Shown: in pieces, positions 1-8,607 of the stretch
Numbering within the stretch: position 1 is the stretch's first letter
Layout of the letters: the number at the start of each line of letters is the position of its first letter
Assembly (NCBI RefSeq): GCF_030453185.1
Contig: NZ_JAKDKW010000018.1
Coordinates: 1-36,226, forward strand
Length of the DNA: 36,226 nucleotides
DNA from: Yaniella sp.
Lineage (GTDB): Bacteria; Actinomycetota; Actinomycetes; Actinomycetales; Micrococcaceae
Direction of reading: 5' to 3'
The notes under the pieces: model-generated
The model's database searches: none
What the model saw: the letters and a program-made list of their open reading frames with translations, nothing else
What the model was told of the DNA's origin: nothing
Made by a program: the position numbers and the translations under genes

Positions 1-1220
1 TTGACCTTGTGGATGGCATACATCGGTAAGAGGTACAGCACCATAGCGATAATCGGCCCGGAGAGCGACTCGATGAGCGACAGCACTGATGGATTGAGGA
101 TCGCGGCAATCCAGGCGGTCAAAACGACGAATCCGATGACGCCGTAGCGGATGTACTTCTGATTGAGGCTTCCGTCCTTGGTGCCGAACGTGTTGTTGAT
201 GATGCCAACACCACCTTCAATACCTCCTAGCCAGTGTCCGAAGAATGACGAGGCGATGGCAACAATGGAGATCGCAGGTCCAAGAATTTGCAAGAACGGC
301 TGATCAAGTTGATTGGCGAGGTACGACACGACCGGTAGGTTCGCCGCACGGGCTTCTTGCATACCTTCTGGACCAAGCGCCAATGCGGCTGACCAAACAA
401 ACCCCATAGTGAAGATGGTGAGGATGACGGCGGTCCATTTAATGATCTGGGCTGCTTTCATCCCGGCTCGGAGCTTATACCTATCTTTCAGCGAGACCGT
501 GAGCTGGCTGGTTGCCGCTGCGAAGCTAAAGGAGAAGACCAGGACGGGAATGACTAGCCAGACCGAGGACACGAAGTCACCGAACGCAGGCATCTCACCG
601 AATGAGTCCAGCTGCCAGTACGGAATGAGCCAAATGATCAAGAAAGCCAAGGCGGCAATCAGGGGGTATACGATCCAGCCGGTGACAATCGATACCAGCT
701 TTGGTCCGGCGATCATCACGGCTGACATCGCTAACACCAATATCAGCGATAACAGCCAACGCGGCCAGGGTTCCATACCCAGCTGGTTAACCATCAAAGA
801 GTCGACCGTATTCGTGATCGATACCGCGTAGATCAGGATGATTGGATAGATCGAGAGGAAATAGACGACCGTGATGAAGATGCCTGCGCCGCGTCCAAAG
901 TACTGGCGAGAAACTTCCGTGATGTCCGACGTAGGTTCACGAACCGCCACCACCATTCTCGATAACCCTCGGTGCGCAAAGTAGGTCATCGGACCGATCA
1001 AGATCGTGGCAACAATCAGCGGGTAGACCCCACCTTCACCGGCGTTGATGGGCAGGAAAAGAATCCCAGCGCCCACCGCGGTGCCGAACAGGCTAATCAG
1101 CCAGCTGGTATCGAAGCGACTCCACTTGGGTTTTTCTTCCTTGCCCCGGCGCATTTCAAATTCCGCTGGGGTAACGGCAGTACCGCCTTCCGTGGGGAAT
1201 TCCTCTCGGGACCAGCTCAT
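1..1220 (-). CDS. HAAAP-family amino-acid permease (SdaC/TdcC-like), 3' end cut by window edge
   Basis: Secondary transporter of the hydroxy/aromatic amino acid permease family, probably importing serine or threonine with H+ or Na+; it acts in the cytoplasmic membrane. The reading frame opens at an ATG ending at 1220 and stays open to base 1, giving about 406 residues. Family members are about 430, so only the last 20-30 residues are missing. After a ~38-residue hydrophilic N-terminus, the first membrane segment carries GTAVGAGILFLPINAG, the motif typical of SdaC/TdcC. About ten further hydrophobic segments follow. The start is supported by an AGAGGAG ribosome site about 9 nt upstream. It lies downstream of the ThDP enzyme gene on the same strand, but a strong hairpin at 1354-1385 separates them. 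Substrate specificity is not visible. Confidence 0.85.
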   Translation of the reverse strand, partial: MSWSREEFPTEGGTAVTPAEFEMRRGKEEKPKWSRFDTSWLISLFGTAVGAGILFLPINAGEGGVYPLIVATILIGPMTYFAHRGLSRMVVAVREPTSDITEVSRQYFGRGAGIFITVVYFLSIYPIILIYAVSITNTVDSLMVNQLGMEPWPRWLLSLILVLAMSAVMIAGPKLVSIVTGWIVYPLIAALAFLIIWLIPYWQLDSFGEMPAFGDFVSSVWLVIPVLVFSFSFAAATSQLTVSLKDRYKLRAGMKAAQIIKWTAVILTIFTMGFVWSAALALGPEGMQEARAANLPVVSYLANQLDQPFLQILGPAISIVAIASSFFGHWLGGIEGGVGIINNTFGTKDGSLNQKYIRYGVIGFVVLTAWIAAILNPSVLSLIESLSGPIIAMVLYLLPMYAIHKV

Positions 1221-1353
1221 ACAGTGATCGCTCCTCTGCTCGGCGGACACTGCACCGAATCACACATTAGAAGATGGCACCGGCCTGAACACAGACCGCC
1301 AACTTAGCCTAGGTCAGATTGTGACAGGGCACATAATTAGAGGTGAAAGTACA

Positions 1354-1385
1354 GCGGGAGCCAACGAATCTTCGTTGGCTCCCGC
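1354..1385 (-). terminator. Terminator hairpin after the ThDP enzyme gene
   Basis: A perfect 15-bp inverted repeat (GCGGGAGCCAACGAA, two-base centre, then its complement) lies 38 nt past the stop of the minus-strand gene ending at 1423. The minus-strand side that follows has only a short interrupted T stretch, so termination strength is uncertain. Confidence 0.7.
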
Positions 1386-1422
1386 GTTACTTTCGATGCT
1401 TTGAGCGTCATCGAAGATGAGA

Positions 1423-3078
1423 TTAGTAGGCTTGTTTGCGCTGTTCCGTTACCAAATGGATCAGGGCAAACGAACCCTGGTTGATGGCGTCATAGCAAGC
1501 TTGGATTGCATCCGGCAGCTGTGAATTCTCGGTCACCTTGATTCCGAAACCGCCGAAGGCTTTGGCCATGTCGGCAAAGTTCGGGTTCTTCAGCTGGGTT
1601 CCGGAAACTCGGCCCGGGTAGTCACGTTCCTGGTGGGTACGGATGGTGCCGTATTCCTGGTTGTCCATGACGATGATGAACGGGGTGGCACCATATTGTT
1701 TGGCGGTGGCAATTTCTTGTCCGTTCATCAGGAACTCGCCGTCACCTGCAATCGACACCACGCACTTTTCTGGGAAGTTCAGTGATGCTGATACCGCAGA
1801 GGGGATGGAGTACCCCATGGAACCGTTGCGTGCCGAAATGAGTGAGCCGTAGTGGTGGGTCGGGAAGTATCGGTGTGCCCAGTTGGTGTGTTCACCGGCG
1901 CCGAAGGTGACCATCGCATCGTATGGCAGCGTTGGCACCAGATGGGCCATCATCGCATCCATGGTGGCCGGACCATCATGGATGTTTTCAGTTGGCAGGG
2001 CAGCAAAGTCTTCCTGTTGTTGGCGCATCTTGGCCGTCCAGGATTCCCATTCGGGTTTATTCGGCAGATCCATGCGCACCAGGTCACGAACAAAGTCAGC
2101 TGGTTTGGCCAAAATTTGATGGGATACTGGACCGGAGCGACCACGCAGTGCAGGATCGATTGTGACCAGGAAGTTTTTCTTATCCCAGTTCTGGCGAATC
2201 GTGAAACCATCGGTGATCATGTCCCCGGGTACGGTTCCAACGAAGACCAGGAGGTCGGTTTCCTCGAGGAGGTCGTAGGTTGGTTTCGGTCGCCCATAAC
2301 CCATTGGTCCAACATATGATGGCGAATCAAACGGGATAGTACCCTGGGTACGCCATTCAACGGCACCGGCGATCTTGTGGTCTTCTAACCATTTGACCAG
2401 CTGTTCTGAGGCTTCGCTAGTCCAGTCGTTACCACCGGTAATGAACAGTGGCTTTTCCGACTCCAACAGGGCATCGTGCAGCTGTTTCCAGTCGTCGACG
2501 GTCATACCGCCACCGGCAACTGGAATTTGAGGATGTACTCGCGCATCGATGGGCTGGGTGATGATGTCTTCGGGAAGACCAACCACTACGGGGCCGGGGC
2601 GTCCGGAACTTGCAGCAAACATTGCTTCAGCAACAATTTCGGAGGCGCGTTCTGGGTGGTCGAGGACCATAACGCGTTTTGTTCCGGTGCCGAACCAGGC
2701 GTGTGGATCAAATTCCTGGAAGGCTTCTTTTTCGCGGTGTTCGAATGGGATGAGGCCGACGAACAGCACCATTGCTGTTGAGTCTTGCCATGCGGTGTGC
2801 AGTGCCACGTGGGCGTTTGCTGCACCTGGACCGCGGGTCACCATGGCGACACCGGGAGTTTGGTTGAGTTTGCCGTCTGCTTCGGCCATGTAGGTAGCTC
2901 CGCCTTCGTGGCGGCAGATGACGTTTTTGATCGGGGAATCAGCGAGTCCATCGAGGACATCCAAATACGATTCACCCGGGATCGAGTACACGCGTTCAAC
3001 TCCGTGCGCTACCAGAGAGTCAACGATGACGTGTCCAGCAGATTTCTTCTGACCGTTACTATTGAGTGGATAACCCAT
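1423..3078 (-). CDS. Thiamine-diphosphate enzyme, acetolactate-synthase-like
   Basis: ThDP-dependent enzyme of 551 residues with the three-domain plan of the acetolactate synthase / benzoylformate decarboxylase superfamily. The N-terminal Pyr domain carries the cofactor-activating glutamate in RHEGGA (about E58) and an REAFQE stretch like that of AHAS catalytic subunits. The C-terminal PP domain has the ThDP/Mg motif beginning GDG at about 445 and ending DN at about 473. It would act on a 2-oxo acid, decarboxylating it or ligating two substrates. No regulatory (IlvN) subunit gene is adjacent and no ilvC follows, so a catabolic role or 2-oxoacid decarboxylase role is as likely as branched-chain amino acid synthesis. 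Start ATG at 3078 has AAGGAG 9 nt upstream. It diverges from the SDR at 3266. Family is secure; reaction is not. Confidence 0.85.
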   Translation of the reverse strand: MGYPLNSNGQKKSAGHVIVDSLVAHGVERVYSIPGESYLDVLDGLADSPIKNVICRHEGGATYMAEADGKLNQTPGVAMVTRGPGAANAHVALHTAWQDSTAMVLFVGLIPFEHREKEAFQEFDPHAWFGTGTKRVMVLDHPERASEIVAEAMFAASSGRPGPVVVGLPEDIITQPIDARVHPQIPVAGGGMTVDDWKQLHDALLESEKPLFITGGNDWTSEASEQLVKWLEDHKIAGAVEWRTQGTIPFDSPSYVGPMGYGRPKPTYDLLEETDLLVFVGTVPGDMITDGFTIRQNWDKKNFLVTIDPALRGRSGPVSHQILAKPADFVRDLVRMDLPNKPEWESWTAKMRQQQEDFAALPTENIHDGPATMDAMMAHLVPTLPYDAMVTFGAGEHTNWAHRYFPTHHYGSLISARNGSMGYSIPSAVSASLNFPEKCVVSIAGDGEFLMNGQEIATAKQYGATPFIIVMDNQEYGTIRTHQERDYPGRVSGTQLKNPNFADMAKAFGGFGIKVTENSQLPDAIQACYDAINQGSFALIHLVTEQRKQAY

Positions 3079-3126
3079 GAAATAGTGCTCCTTGACTGAA
3101 ATACCTTGCGTTCAGCCCAGTCGCCA

Positions 3127-3156
3127 TTGACATATGGGCAAGCGCTAACCTTTATA
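3127..3156 (+). promoter_or_regulatory. Possible sigma-70-type promoter for the SDR gene
   Basis: A consensus TTGACA at 3127-3132 is followed after 18 nt by TTTATA at 3151-3156. This would place transcription start about 100 nt upstream of the ATG at 3266. Sequence match only. Confidence 0.3.
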
Positions 3157-3236
3157 AAGTACCAGCCCTGGTTGGAATATCTGAACTATAACCCGACGTT
3201 TCAGTAGACGAGACCGCAAATATTCCCGTCCGCAGC

Positions 3237-3250
3237 ATGCAGTGCTGCAT
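3237..3250. promoter_or_regulatory. Perfect 14-bp palindrome before the SDR ribosome site
   Basis: ATGCAG-TG-CTGCAT is a perfect inverted repeat immediately 5' of the AGGAG at 3252-3256. It is also part of a longer imperfect repeat (GCAGCA...TGCTGC, 3232-3248). It could be a repressor operator or an mRNA stem modulating access to the ribosome site. Confidence 0.4.
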
Positions 3251-3265
3251 TAGGAGAAATACAGC

Positions 3266-3934
3266 ATGTCCAATGTCATCATCGTCGGAGGCCACGGTAA
3301 AGTCGCGCAATTAGCTACTCCACTGTTGGTTGAAGCTGGTCACAAGGTCACATCAATTATCCGCAGCGCGGACCAGGAAGACACCATCAAACAGCTGGGC
3401 GCCACACCGTTGCTACTGGATGTCGAAACCTCAAACCAAGATGATCTGGCCAAAGCATTTGCCGGCCAGGACGCCGTCGTTTGGGCAGCTGGTGCCGGTG
3501 GCGGCAACCCCGAGCGCACCTATGCTGTCGACCGTGATGCAGCAATCGCGTCGATGGACGCAGCACAAGGTGCCAACGCTTTGCGCTACATCATGATTTC
3601 CTACCTTGGCTCTTCGTTAGACCACGGGGTCGATGAAGACAACTCATTCTTCCCCTATGCACAATCCAAGGCACTGGCCGATGAGCATCTAATGGATTCC
3701 GATCTGCACTGGACCATTCTTGGCCCCGGTATGCTGACGTTGGAAGATCCATCGAATACGATTCGCCGCGTTGGCCGTATGTCCAATGACAGCCTCGATG
3801 ACAACGATTCCAAGGACACGTCGCGTGCGAATGTGGCCAATGCAATCGCTGCTGCCCTGAGCTCAGATAAGACAGTCAATAACATTGTGGAATTCGTTGA
3901 CGGTCAGACCCCAATCGAAGACATCTTCCGCTAA
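3266..3934 (+). CDS. NAD(P)-binding atypical SDR oxidoreductase (SDR_a5/YwnB-like)
   Basis: A 222-residue Rossmann protein of the NAD(P)H-binding family often annotated as NAD-dependent epimerase or NmrA-like. The N-terminus has the dinucleotide motif GGHGKVA (residues 8-14), and a VVWAAGAGGG stretch sits near residue 70 where SDRs carry the second cofactor contact. A tyrosine/lysine pair in FPYAQSKALADEHL (around residue 132) matches the YxxxK of this subgroup. AGGAG lies 9 nt before the ATG. Substrate is unknown; relatives are stress-related oxidoreductases or redox sensors. It is 148 nt upstream of the aldehyde dehydrogenase on the same strand with no terminator between, so the two may share a transcript. 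Confidence 0.85.
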   Translation: MSNVIIVGGHGKVAQLATPLLVEAGHKVTSIIRSADQEDTIKQLGATPLLLDVETSNQDDLAKAFAGQDAVVWAAGAGGGNPERTYAVDRDAAIASMDAAQGANALRYIMISYLGSSLDHGVDEDNSFFPYAQSKALADEHLMDSDLHWTILGPGMLTLEDPSNTIRRVGRMSNDSLDDNDSKDTSRANVANAIAAALSSDKTVNNIVEFVDGQTPIEDIFR

Positions 3935-4081
3935 AACACTCCGTTCCAGACGATCAGTAGTGGCTTGCCGCATCAATGACGTGAGACACTGGGAGGACCT
4001 TCCCGCGGAGATTTGATGCACTAGCGTGCCGCAAAGTTTCCGCACGAACACACAGAATTTCCTATCTGCAAAGGAGGCCAC

Positions 4082-5539
4082 ATGGCGCTCTTAGATTCCG
4101 CTGTATGGTCCGAAAAGATTTTCCTCAACGGCTGGCGAGCTGGTTCTGCTGAACCAACCGATATTCTGGAACCTGCCACCGGCAATGTTCTAGAACGTGC
4201 TGGCCTGGCAAGCGCCGACGATATTCATGAGGCCGCGCAAAAAGCTGCCGAAGCACAGAAAGCTTGGGCCGCCACCAAACCAGCCAAACGGGCCGCTGTT
4301 ATGCGTCGAGCCGGACAACTGTTTGAAGAACATGCCGCCGAACTCACTAACTGGATTCAGCGCGAAACCGGGGCTATCCCGGCCAAAGCTGGCTTGGAAA
4401 TCAACGTTGCTGCTAATGAATGTTATGACGCGTCAGCACTGCCCCACCACTCGATGGGTGATGTGCTAACTTCCGATGAGGATCACTGGTCCTTTGCACG
4501 TCGCCTGCCGGTAGGTGTTGTCGGTGTGATCTCACCGTTCAACTTCCCACTGATCCTTTCTATCCGTTCCGTCGTCCCAGCACTGGCGCTGGGCAATGCG
4601 GTCGTGCTGAAACCAGATCCACGCACCCCAGTCTCCGGCGGTGTCATGATCGCTCGTGCCCTGGAAGAAGCCGGTCTACCCGAGGGTGTCTTCCAGATGG
4701 TGCCCGGTGGAGCCGAAGCTGGCGCCGCCCTGACTGAAGCACCCGAAATTGAGGTCGTTTCCTTCACCGGCTCCACTGCCGCTGGGCGCAAGGTTGGTGA
4801 GGCCGCCGGTCGCAATCTCAAACGAGTACATCTGGAACTGGGTGGTAACAATGCCACCGTCGTATTGCCCGGGGCCGATGTCGCCAAGGCCGCTTCTGCT
4901 GGCGCGTTCGGCTCATTCCTGCACCAGGGCCAGGTCTGTATGACCACCGGTCGTCACCTGGTGCACGAATCTATCGCCGAAGAATATGTGGCCGCCCTGC
5001 AGCAAAAAGCTGAGCAGCTCCCACTAGGCGACCCCACCGATGAGAACATCGCGATTGGCCCGGTAATCGATGAAGGTCAGCGCGATAATATCGATCGCAT
5101 CGTTCGTGAGTCCAAGGATGGTGGCGCCAGGGTCGTTGCGGGCGGCACCTATGACAAGCTGTTCTACTCTCCAACCGTCATTACCGACCTGACCAATGAG
5201 AGCCCAGCGTGGAGCCAAGAGATTTTCGGCCCGGTCGCGCCGGTCCGGACGTTTTCGACCATTGAGGAAGCAGCCGATATTATCAACGCTTCCGAATACG
5301 GTCTATCGGTTGGACTGCTCGGCAATGTCGGAGAGGCCATGAAGCTGGCGGACATGGTGCGCTCTGGCAAGGTGCATATCAATGAGCAGACTGTTTCCGA
5401 TGAGTCCAACGCTCCGTTTGGTGGGTTCGGTAATTCGGGCAACGGTTCTCGCATCGGTGGCTACACCACGAACATCGAGGCGTTCACCGAAGTACAATGG
5501 CTGACTATGCGACCAGAAATCGCACCCTACCCGTTCTAA
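4082..5539 (+). CDS. Aldehyde dehydrogenase, benzaldehyde dehydrogenase (XylC)-like
   Basis: NAD(P)-dependent aldehyde dehydrogenase, 485 residues, full length for the family. It oxidises an aldehyde to the acid in the cytoplasm. Visible motifs are SPFNFP (about 151-156), FTGST (228-232), the general-base glutamate in LELGGN (E252) and the catalytic cysteine in GQVCMTTGR (C286). The features closest to benzaldehyde/vanillin dehydrogenases are AANECYDASA near residue 110, the GQVCMT context and the GGFGNSGNGSRIGG C-terminal stretch. A near-perfect AAAGGAGG precedes the ATG. In this aromatic-catabolic neighbourhood a hydroxy- or methoxybenzaldehyde (vanillin, syringaldehyde, benzaldehyde) is a reasonable substrate, but that is inference. 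Confidence 0.88.
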   Translation: MALLDSAVWSEKIFLNGWRAGSAEPTDILEPATGNVLERAGLASADDIHEAAQKAAEAQKAWAATKPAKRAAVMRRAGQLFEEHAAELTNWIQRETGAIPAKAGLEINVAANECYDASALPHHSMGDVLTSDEDHWSFARRLPVGVVGVISPFNFPLILSIRSVVPALALGNAVVLKPDPRTPVSGGVMIARALEEAGLPEGVFQMVPGGAEAGAALTEAPEIEVVSFTGSTAAGRKVGEAAGRNLKRVHLELGGNNATVVLPGADVAKAASAGAFGSFLHQGQVCMTTGRHLVHESIAEEYVAALQQKAEQLPLGDPTDENIAIGPVIDEGQRDNIDRIVRESKDGGARVVAGGTYDKLFYSPTVITDLTNESPAWSQEIFGPVAPVRTFSTIEEAADIINASEYGLSVGLLGNVGEAMKLADMVRSGKVHINEQTVSDESNAPFGGFGNSGNGSRIGGYTTNIEAFTEVQWLTMRPEIAPYPF

Positions 5540-5562
5540 ACACCCCTTCGCTAGCTAACAGT

Positions 5563-5596
5563 AGACCCCTTGAACCTTGACGGTTTCAAGGGGTCT
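5563..5596 (+). terminator. Terminator hairpin after the aldehyde dehydrogenase
   Basis: A perfect 12-bp stem (AGACCCCTTGAA and its complement) with a 10-nt loop starts 24 nt after the ALDH stop. No clear U tract follows. It shows that the open frame upstream of the BDH start at 5760 is not coding. Confidence 0.65.
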
Positions 5597-5717
5597 GCCA
5601 CGCTCAACCCGGATTCCAGAGCCAAGCGTGTGCATGACCGGTGGTATTTATCATCATCTGTCGTTCAACGTTATTCAGCTGTTTCGTTTCCATCCCGCAG
5701 ATGAGACGATAAGAGTT

Positions 5718-5732
5718 GCTAGGGAATCTAGC
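5718..5732. promoter_or_regulatory. Inverted repeat upstream of the BDH-like gene
   Basis: GCTAG-GGAAT-CTAGC is a 5-bp inverted repeat located 28 nt before the ATG at 5760. It is a possible operator; there is no independent support. Confidence 0.25.
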
Positions 5733-5759
5733 GTCGTCTATCAACGAAGGATGATACCT

Positions 5760-6839
5760 ATGACAATGCGAGCTGCACGTTTCTACGATCAACAAGATAT
5801 CCGCATAGAAGATATTGACCGCCCAATCCCCGGCCCCGACGACGTTCTGATCGACATTGCATGGTGCGGTATCTGCGGTACAGATATTCATGAATACCAA
5901 GATGGACCAATTTTTATCCCTCCAAAGGGTAGTCCCCATCCGGTCACGGGCGAGGAAGCCCCAATTACCCTCGGTCACGAATTTTCTGGAACTATCTCCG
6001 AAGTAGGCGACAACGTCACCAGTCTCAAAGCAGGCCAGAACGTTGTTGTGGAACCATATGTGATTCACAAAGAGTACTGGGGCAAAGACAACTACCACCT
6101 GACACCCGATCAGAACTTTATTGGTCTGGCCGGTGGAGGTGGCGGTCTAGCCGAACAGATTGCTGTGGACCAGCACTGGGTGCACCCGATCCCAGACAGC
6201 CTGCCGTTGGACGAAGCCGCACTTATTGAACCACTAGCGGTGGCCTATCACGCGGTCGAACGTTCCGAGGCCAAAGCCGGCGACGTCGCTCTGATCGGCG
6301 GTGCTGGCCCAATTGGACTCCTGACTGCTGCAGTTGCCAAAGCACAAGGGCTGACCACTATCATGTCCGAACTGTCGAAAAAGCGTATCGAAACCGCCCA
6401 GGAAACCGGCGTCGCCGACCACGTTGTAAATCCCAAAGAGGTCGACGTGGTGGAAGAAGTCTTAAAGCTCACCGATGGCAAAGGCGCTGACGTCGGCTTC
6501 GAAGCGACCTCGGTTGATGTTGTCCTGAATACGCTTTTCGCGGCGGTGAAAAAGGCAGGCGTGATCGTCAACGAATCGATCTGGGGACACAAACCAGCGG
6601 CAAATCTTGCGGACCTGGTCACGAAGGAACAAGACCTGCGAGGCACCATCGGGTACTACAACAGTCATGCGCCAAGCATTGAACTGGCAAGCTCAGGAAA
6701 AGTAGATCTGAAACCGTTCATCACACACAAGATTGCCCTGGACGAACTCGTAAATACTGGCTTCGACACGCTGATTCATCACAATGACACAGCGGTGAAG
6801 ATCCTCGTGTCCCCGACCGGCAAGGGCCTCAACAGCTAA
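5760..6839 (+). CDS. Zinc-type medium-chain dehydrogenase, 2,3-butanediol dehydrogenase-like
   Basis: MDR-family NAD(P)-dependent alcohol dehydrogenase of 359 residues. It resembles (R,R)-2,3-butanediol dehydrogenases through the stretches CGICGTDIHEYQDGPIFIP, ITLGHEFSG and IGLAGGGGG. Catalytic-zinc residues Cys (CGICGTD) and His-Glu (GHEF) are present, and the Rossmann motif GGAGPIG is near residue 180. Unusually, the segment that in BdhA homologues contains the four structural-zinc cysteines reads EPYVIHKEYWGKDNYHL and has none. The ATG at 5760 is preferred because CGAAGG lies 9 nt upstream; longer upstream frames run through the terminator at 5563-5596. It may act on acetoin/butanediol or another vicinal diol or secondary alcohol. 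Confidence 0.82.
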   Translation: MTMRAARFYDQQDIRIEDIDRPIPGPDDVLIDIAWCGICGTDIHEYQDGPIFIPPKGSPHPVTGEEAPITLGHEFSGTISEVGDNVTSLKAGQNVVVEPYVIHKEYWGKDNYHLTPDQNFIGLAGGGGGLAEQIAVDQHWVHPIPDSLPLDEAALIEPLAVAYHAVERSEAKAGDVALIGGAGPIGLLTAAVAKAQGLTTIMSELSKKRIETAQETGVADHVVNPKEVDVVEEVLKLTDGKGADVGFEATSVDVVLNTLFAAVKKAGVIVNESIWGHKPAANLADLVTKEQDLRGTIGYYNSHAPSIELASSGKVDLKPFITHKIALDELVNTGFDTLIHHNDTAVKILVSPTGKGLNS

Positions 6840-6863
6840 GGTGCCACAAATAGAAGGATGAAC

Positions 6864-6908
6864 CGGTATATCGTGGCTGTGGCACTGTGCTACGGCGGCG
6901 ATATACCG
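6864..6908. terminator. Hairpin between convergent genes
   Basis: CGGTATATCG at 6864-6873 pairs perfectly with CGATATACCG at 6899-6908 around a 25-nt loop. It lies between the convergent stops of the BDH-like and serine-hydrolase genes, so it could serve both strands. There is no U tract and the loop is long. Confidence 0.4.
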
Positions 6909-6945
6909 AACCCCACCTTGCGTGCTTGCTGTCCGCGTCTAACGC

Positions 6946-8607
6946 CTAGTCTTTCAGGTAGGCAGCAAGACCCAGACTGCCAAACTTCGCTGACACATCC
7001 TGTGTGCCAATTGGAGCGTGTGCCGCTATACCAATCGGACCATGCGGGCAATCAACAATCAGCACCGACGTTCGTCCTTGATACTCGTGGTAGTCTCGCA
7101 CTCGGCCCCAGCCGGAAACAGTCCAATGCTTCACCGTGTGTGGCCCATAGCCAGGCAGCGCATTGGCGAGACCATCTGGTTCGAAGACCGCAGCCATCCA
7201 CTGCTTCACGCGCCCGTCGTCGGCGAACACCTGGCGTAGCACGGTCAGCAATTCCGCTGCGGTGGTGGTGCCGGTAAATCCTTCGCCACTTGAGCGTTCT
7301 TCGACACCGGTGATGGTGGTGTTGTTGAGATGGGCTATATACCGGCGACCGTGTTCAACCAAGTCGATACCCAGAGCCGTGAAATGCTCGAGTAGCGCCA
7401 TGGTTGCAGCACCGTCACCACTACCGATCATCAGGTGCATGGCGTCGTCGACGGTGACGCGGAGGGAACCATGCAGGTGGCGCAGCGAACCCGTATAGGC
7501 GTGCGAACGGTGGTGGTCTGTGATGTCTATGCTGTGATCAAACAGTCCCGGATTCGTGTGTTCAAGCTCTGCCAAAGTGCAGGCAAAGAAGAGTTTCCCC
7601 ACACCGGAAAAAGTAAACACCATATCGTCAAGGACGGCGCGACCACCTTCAACTGCGTAGAGCAGTTCACCAAATTCTTGGCCCCAGTAGTCAGGCTCGA
7701 CCAATTGGCGCTTCAGGACTTCAACGCGATGGGTATCCAGGTAAAACGCCTCGATCGCGTTACCAAACTCCACGAACATTTCTTGTGCTCGCACCCGCCC
7801 CGGGACCCCGTCTTCGAATTCGACGGGAATGGACTCAGCGAAGACCGCAACGGAAGCAACCGGCTGGCCATCCCGATCCAGCAGCAAGCCAACTTGCGAC
7901 AATCCTCGGATACCGCGGCCGTTCTTTTCTGCAAAGTGTCCCCAGCCCAGGGAGGCCCCCAACATGGGCGTCATTAAGTTACTCAACAATGCGATGGCTG
8001 TGGCGCAAAGTTGCGTATCCAAACCGAGTTCAACAGCTTGTTGGGCATCCTGGCTGCCCTGCGCCAACCGTTCTAATATCAGGGCCTGGTCGTGTGCGGA
8101 GGTAACGGTCATCGAATCAATCGAATGCGACCAATCCAGTTCGGCTGAGCGAGGGAAAATTTCACGGTGCAGTGAATCTTGCATCCCGATTCGTGGGCAG
8201 TAGTCGTTGACCCACTGCAGGGCGTCGCCGGTGGCTTCACCGATAGCATGGAACACAATTTGGGTACAGATGTTGTCTGAGGTGATCATCATCTGTGCTA
8301 GATGGTCGCGTAAACTCAGCTCGATCCCACCCGATAAGTGGCGCATGATGCCGGCTTGAACACCATCTTTGAGCGGATCATCAATCACATGCGGGTCATC
8401 CAGCGAAAGCCTGCCGGCCTGGACTAATGCGAGACAGGCTAGTAGAACGCTGACCTTCCGGGTGCTAAATGCTGCAAGCACCTCACGTTCCGATTCACCG
8501 ACGGCCTGCCCCGTGGCGATGTCCCGTACTTGCCAATGCACCGCAAACGGGTATTCCTCGGTGATTTCGTGAAGACTGTTCCCTAAGGCATTTAACGTAT
8601 CTGACAT
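6946..8607 (-). CDS. Tandem-duplicated class-A beta-lactamase-fold serine hydrolase
   Basis: A 553-residue cytoplasmic-looking protein (no signal peptide) built of two penicillin-binding/beta-lactamase-like domains. Domain 1 has the nucleophile motif FSTRK (SxxK, around residue 50), SDN in ITSDN (around 110) and KNG in EKNGRG (around 230) in the usual order. Domain 2 repeats the plan: GSLRHLHG then MIGSGDGAAT aligns with GIMRHLSG then MITSDNICT of domain 1. However, its SxxK position reads FSGVGK and the KTG position reads SGWGR, so it should be inactive. Substrate is unknown; such stand-alone hydrolases may be esterases, amidases or beta-lactamases. An in-frame GTG at 8616 is an alternative start; neither start has a well-spaced ribosome site. 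It is convergent with the BDH-like gene. Confidence 0.75.
   Translation of the reverse strand: MSDTLNALGNSLHEITEEYPFAVHWQVRDIATGQAVGESEREVLAAFSTRKVSVLLACLALVQAGRLSLDDPHVIDDPLKDGVQAGIMRHLSGGIELSLRDHLAQMMITSDNICTQIVFHAIGEATGDALQWVNDYCPRIGMQDSLHREIFPRSAELDWSHSIDSMTVTSAHDQALILERLAQGSQDAQQAVELGLDTQLCATAIALLSNLMTPMLGASLGWGHFAEKNGRGIRGLSQVGLLLDRDGQPVASVAVFAESIPVEFEDGVPGRVRAQEMFVEFGNAIEAFYLDTHRVEVLKRQLVEPDYWGQEFGELLYAVEGGRAVLDDMVFTFSGVGKLFFACTLAELEHTNPGLFDHSIDITDHHRSHAYTGSLRHLHGSLRVTVDDAMHLMIGSGDGAATMALLEHFTALGIDLVEHGRRYIAHLNNTTITGVEERSSGEGFTGTTTAAELLTVLRQVFADDGRVKQWMAAVFEPDGLANALPGYGPHTVKHWTVSGWGRVRDYHEYQGRTSVLIVDCPHGPIGIAAHAPIGTQDVSAKFGSLGLAAYLKD

Noticed and set aside
313-1307. Plus-strand open frames opposite the amino-acid permease
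   Set aside because: They are antisense to a clear minus-strand HAAAP permease, show no recognisable domain and lack ribosome sites.
5577-5759. N-terminal 61-codon extension of the BDH-like protein
   Set aside because: It reads through the terminator hairpin at 5563-5596 and has no family match; the ATG at 5760 gives the normal family N-terminus.
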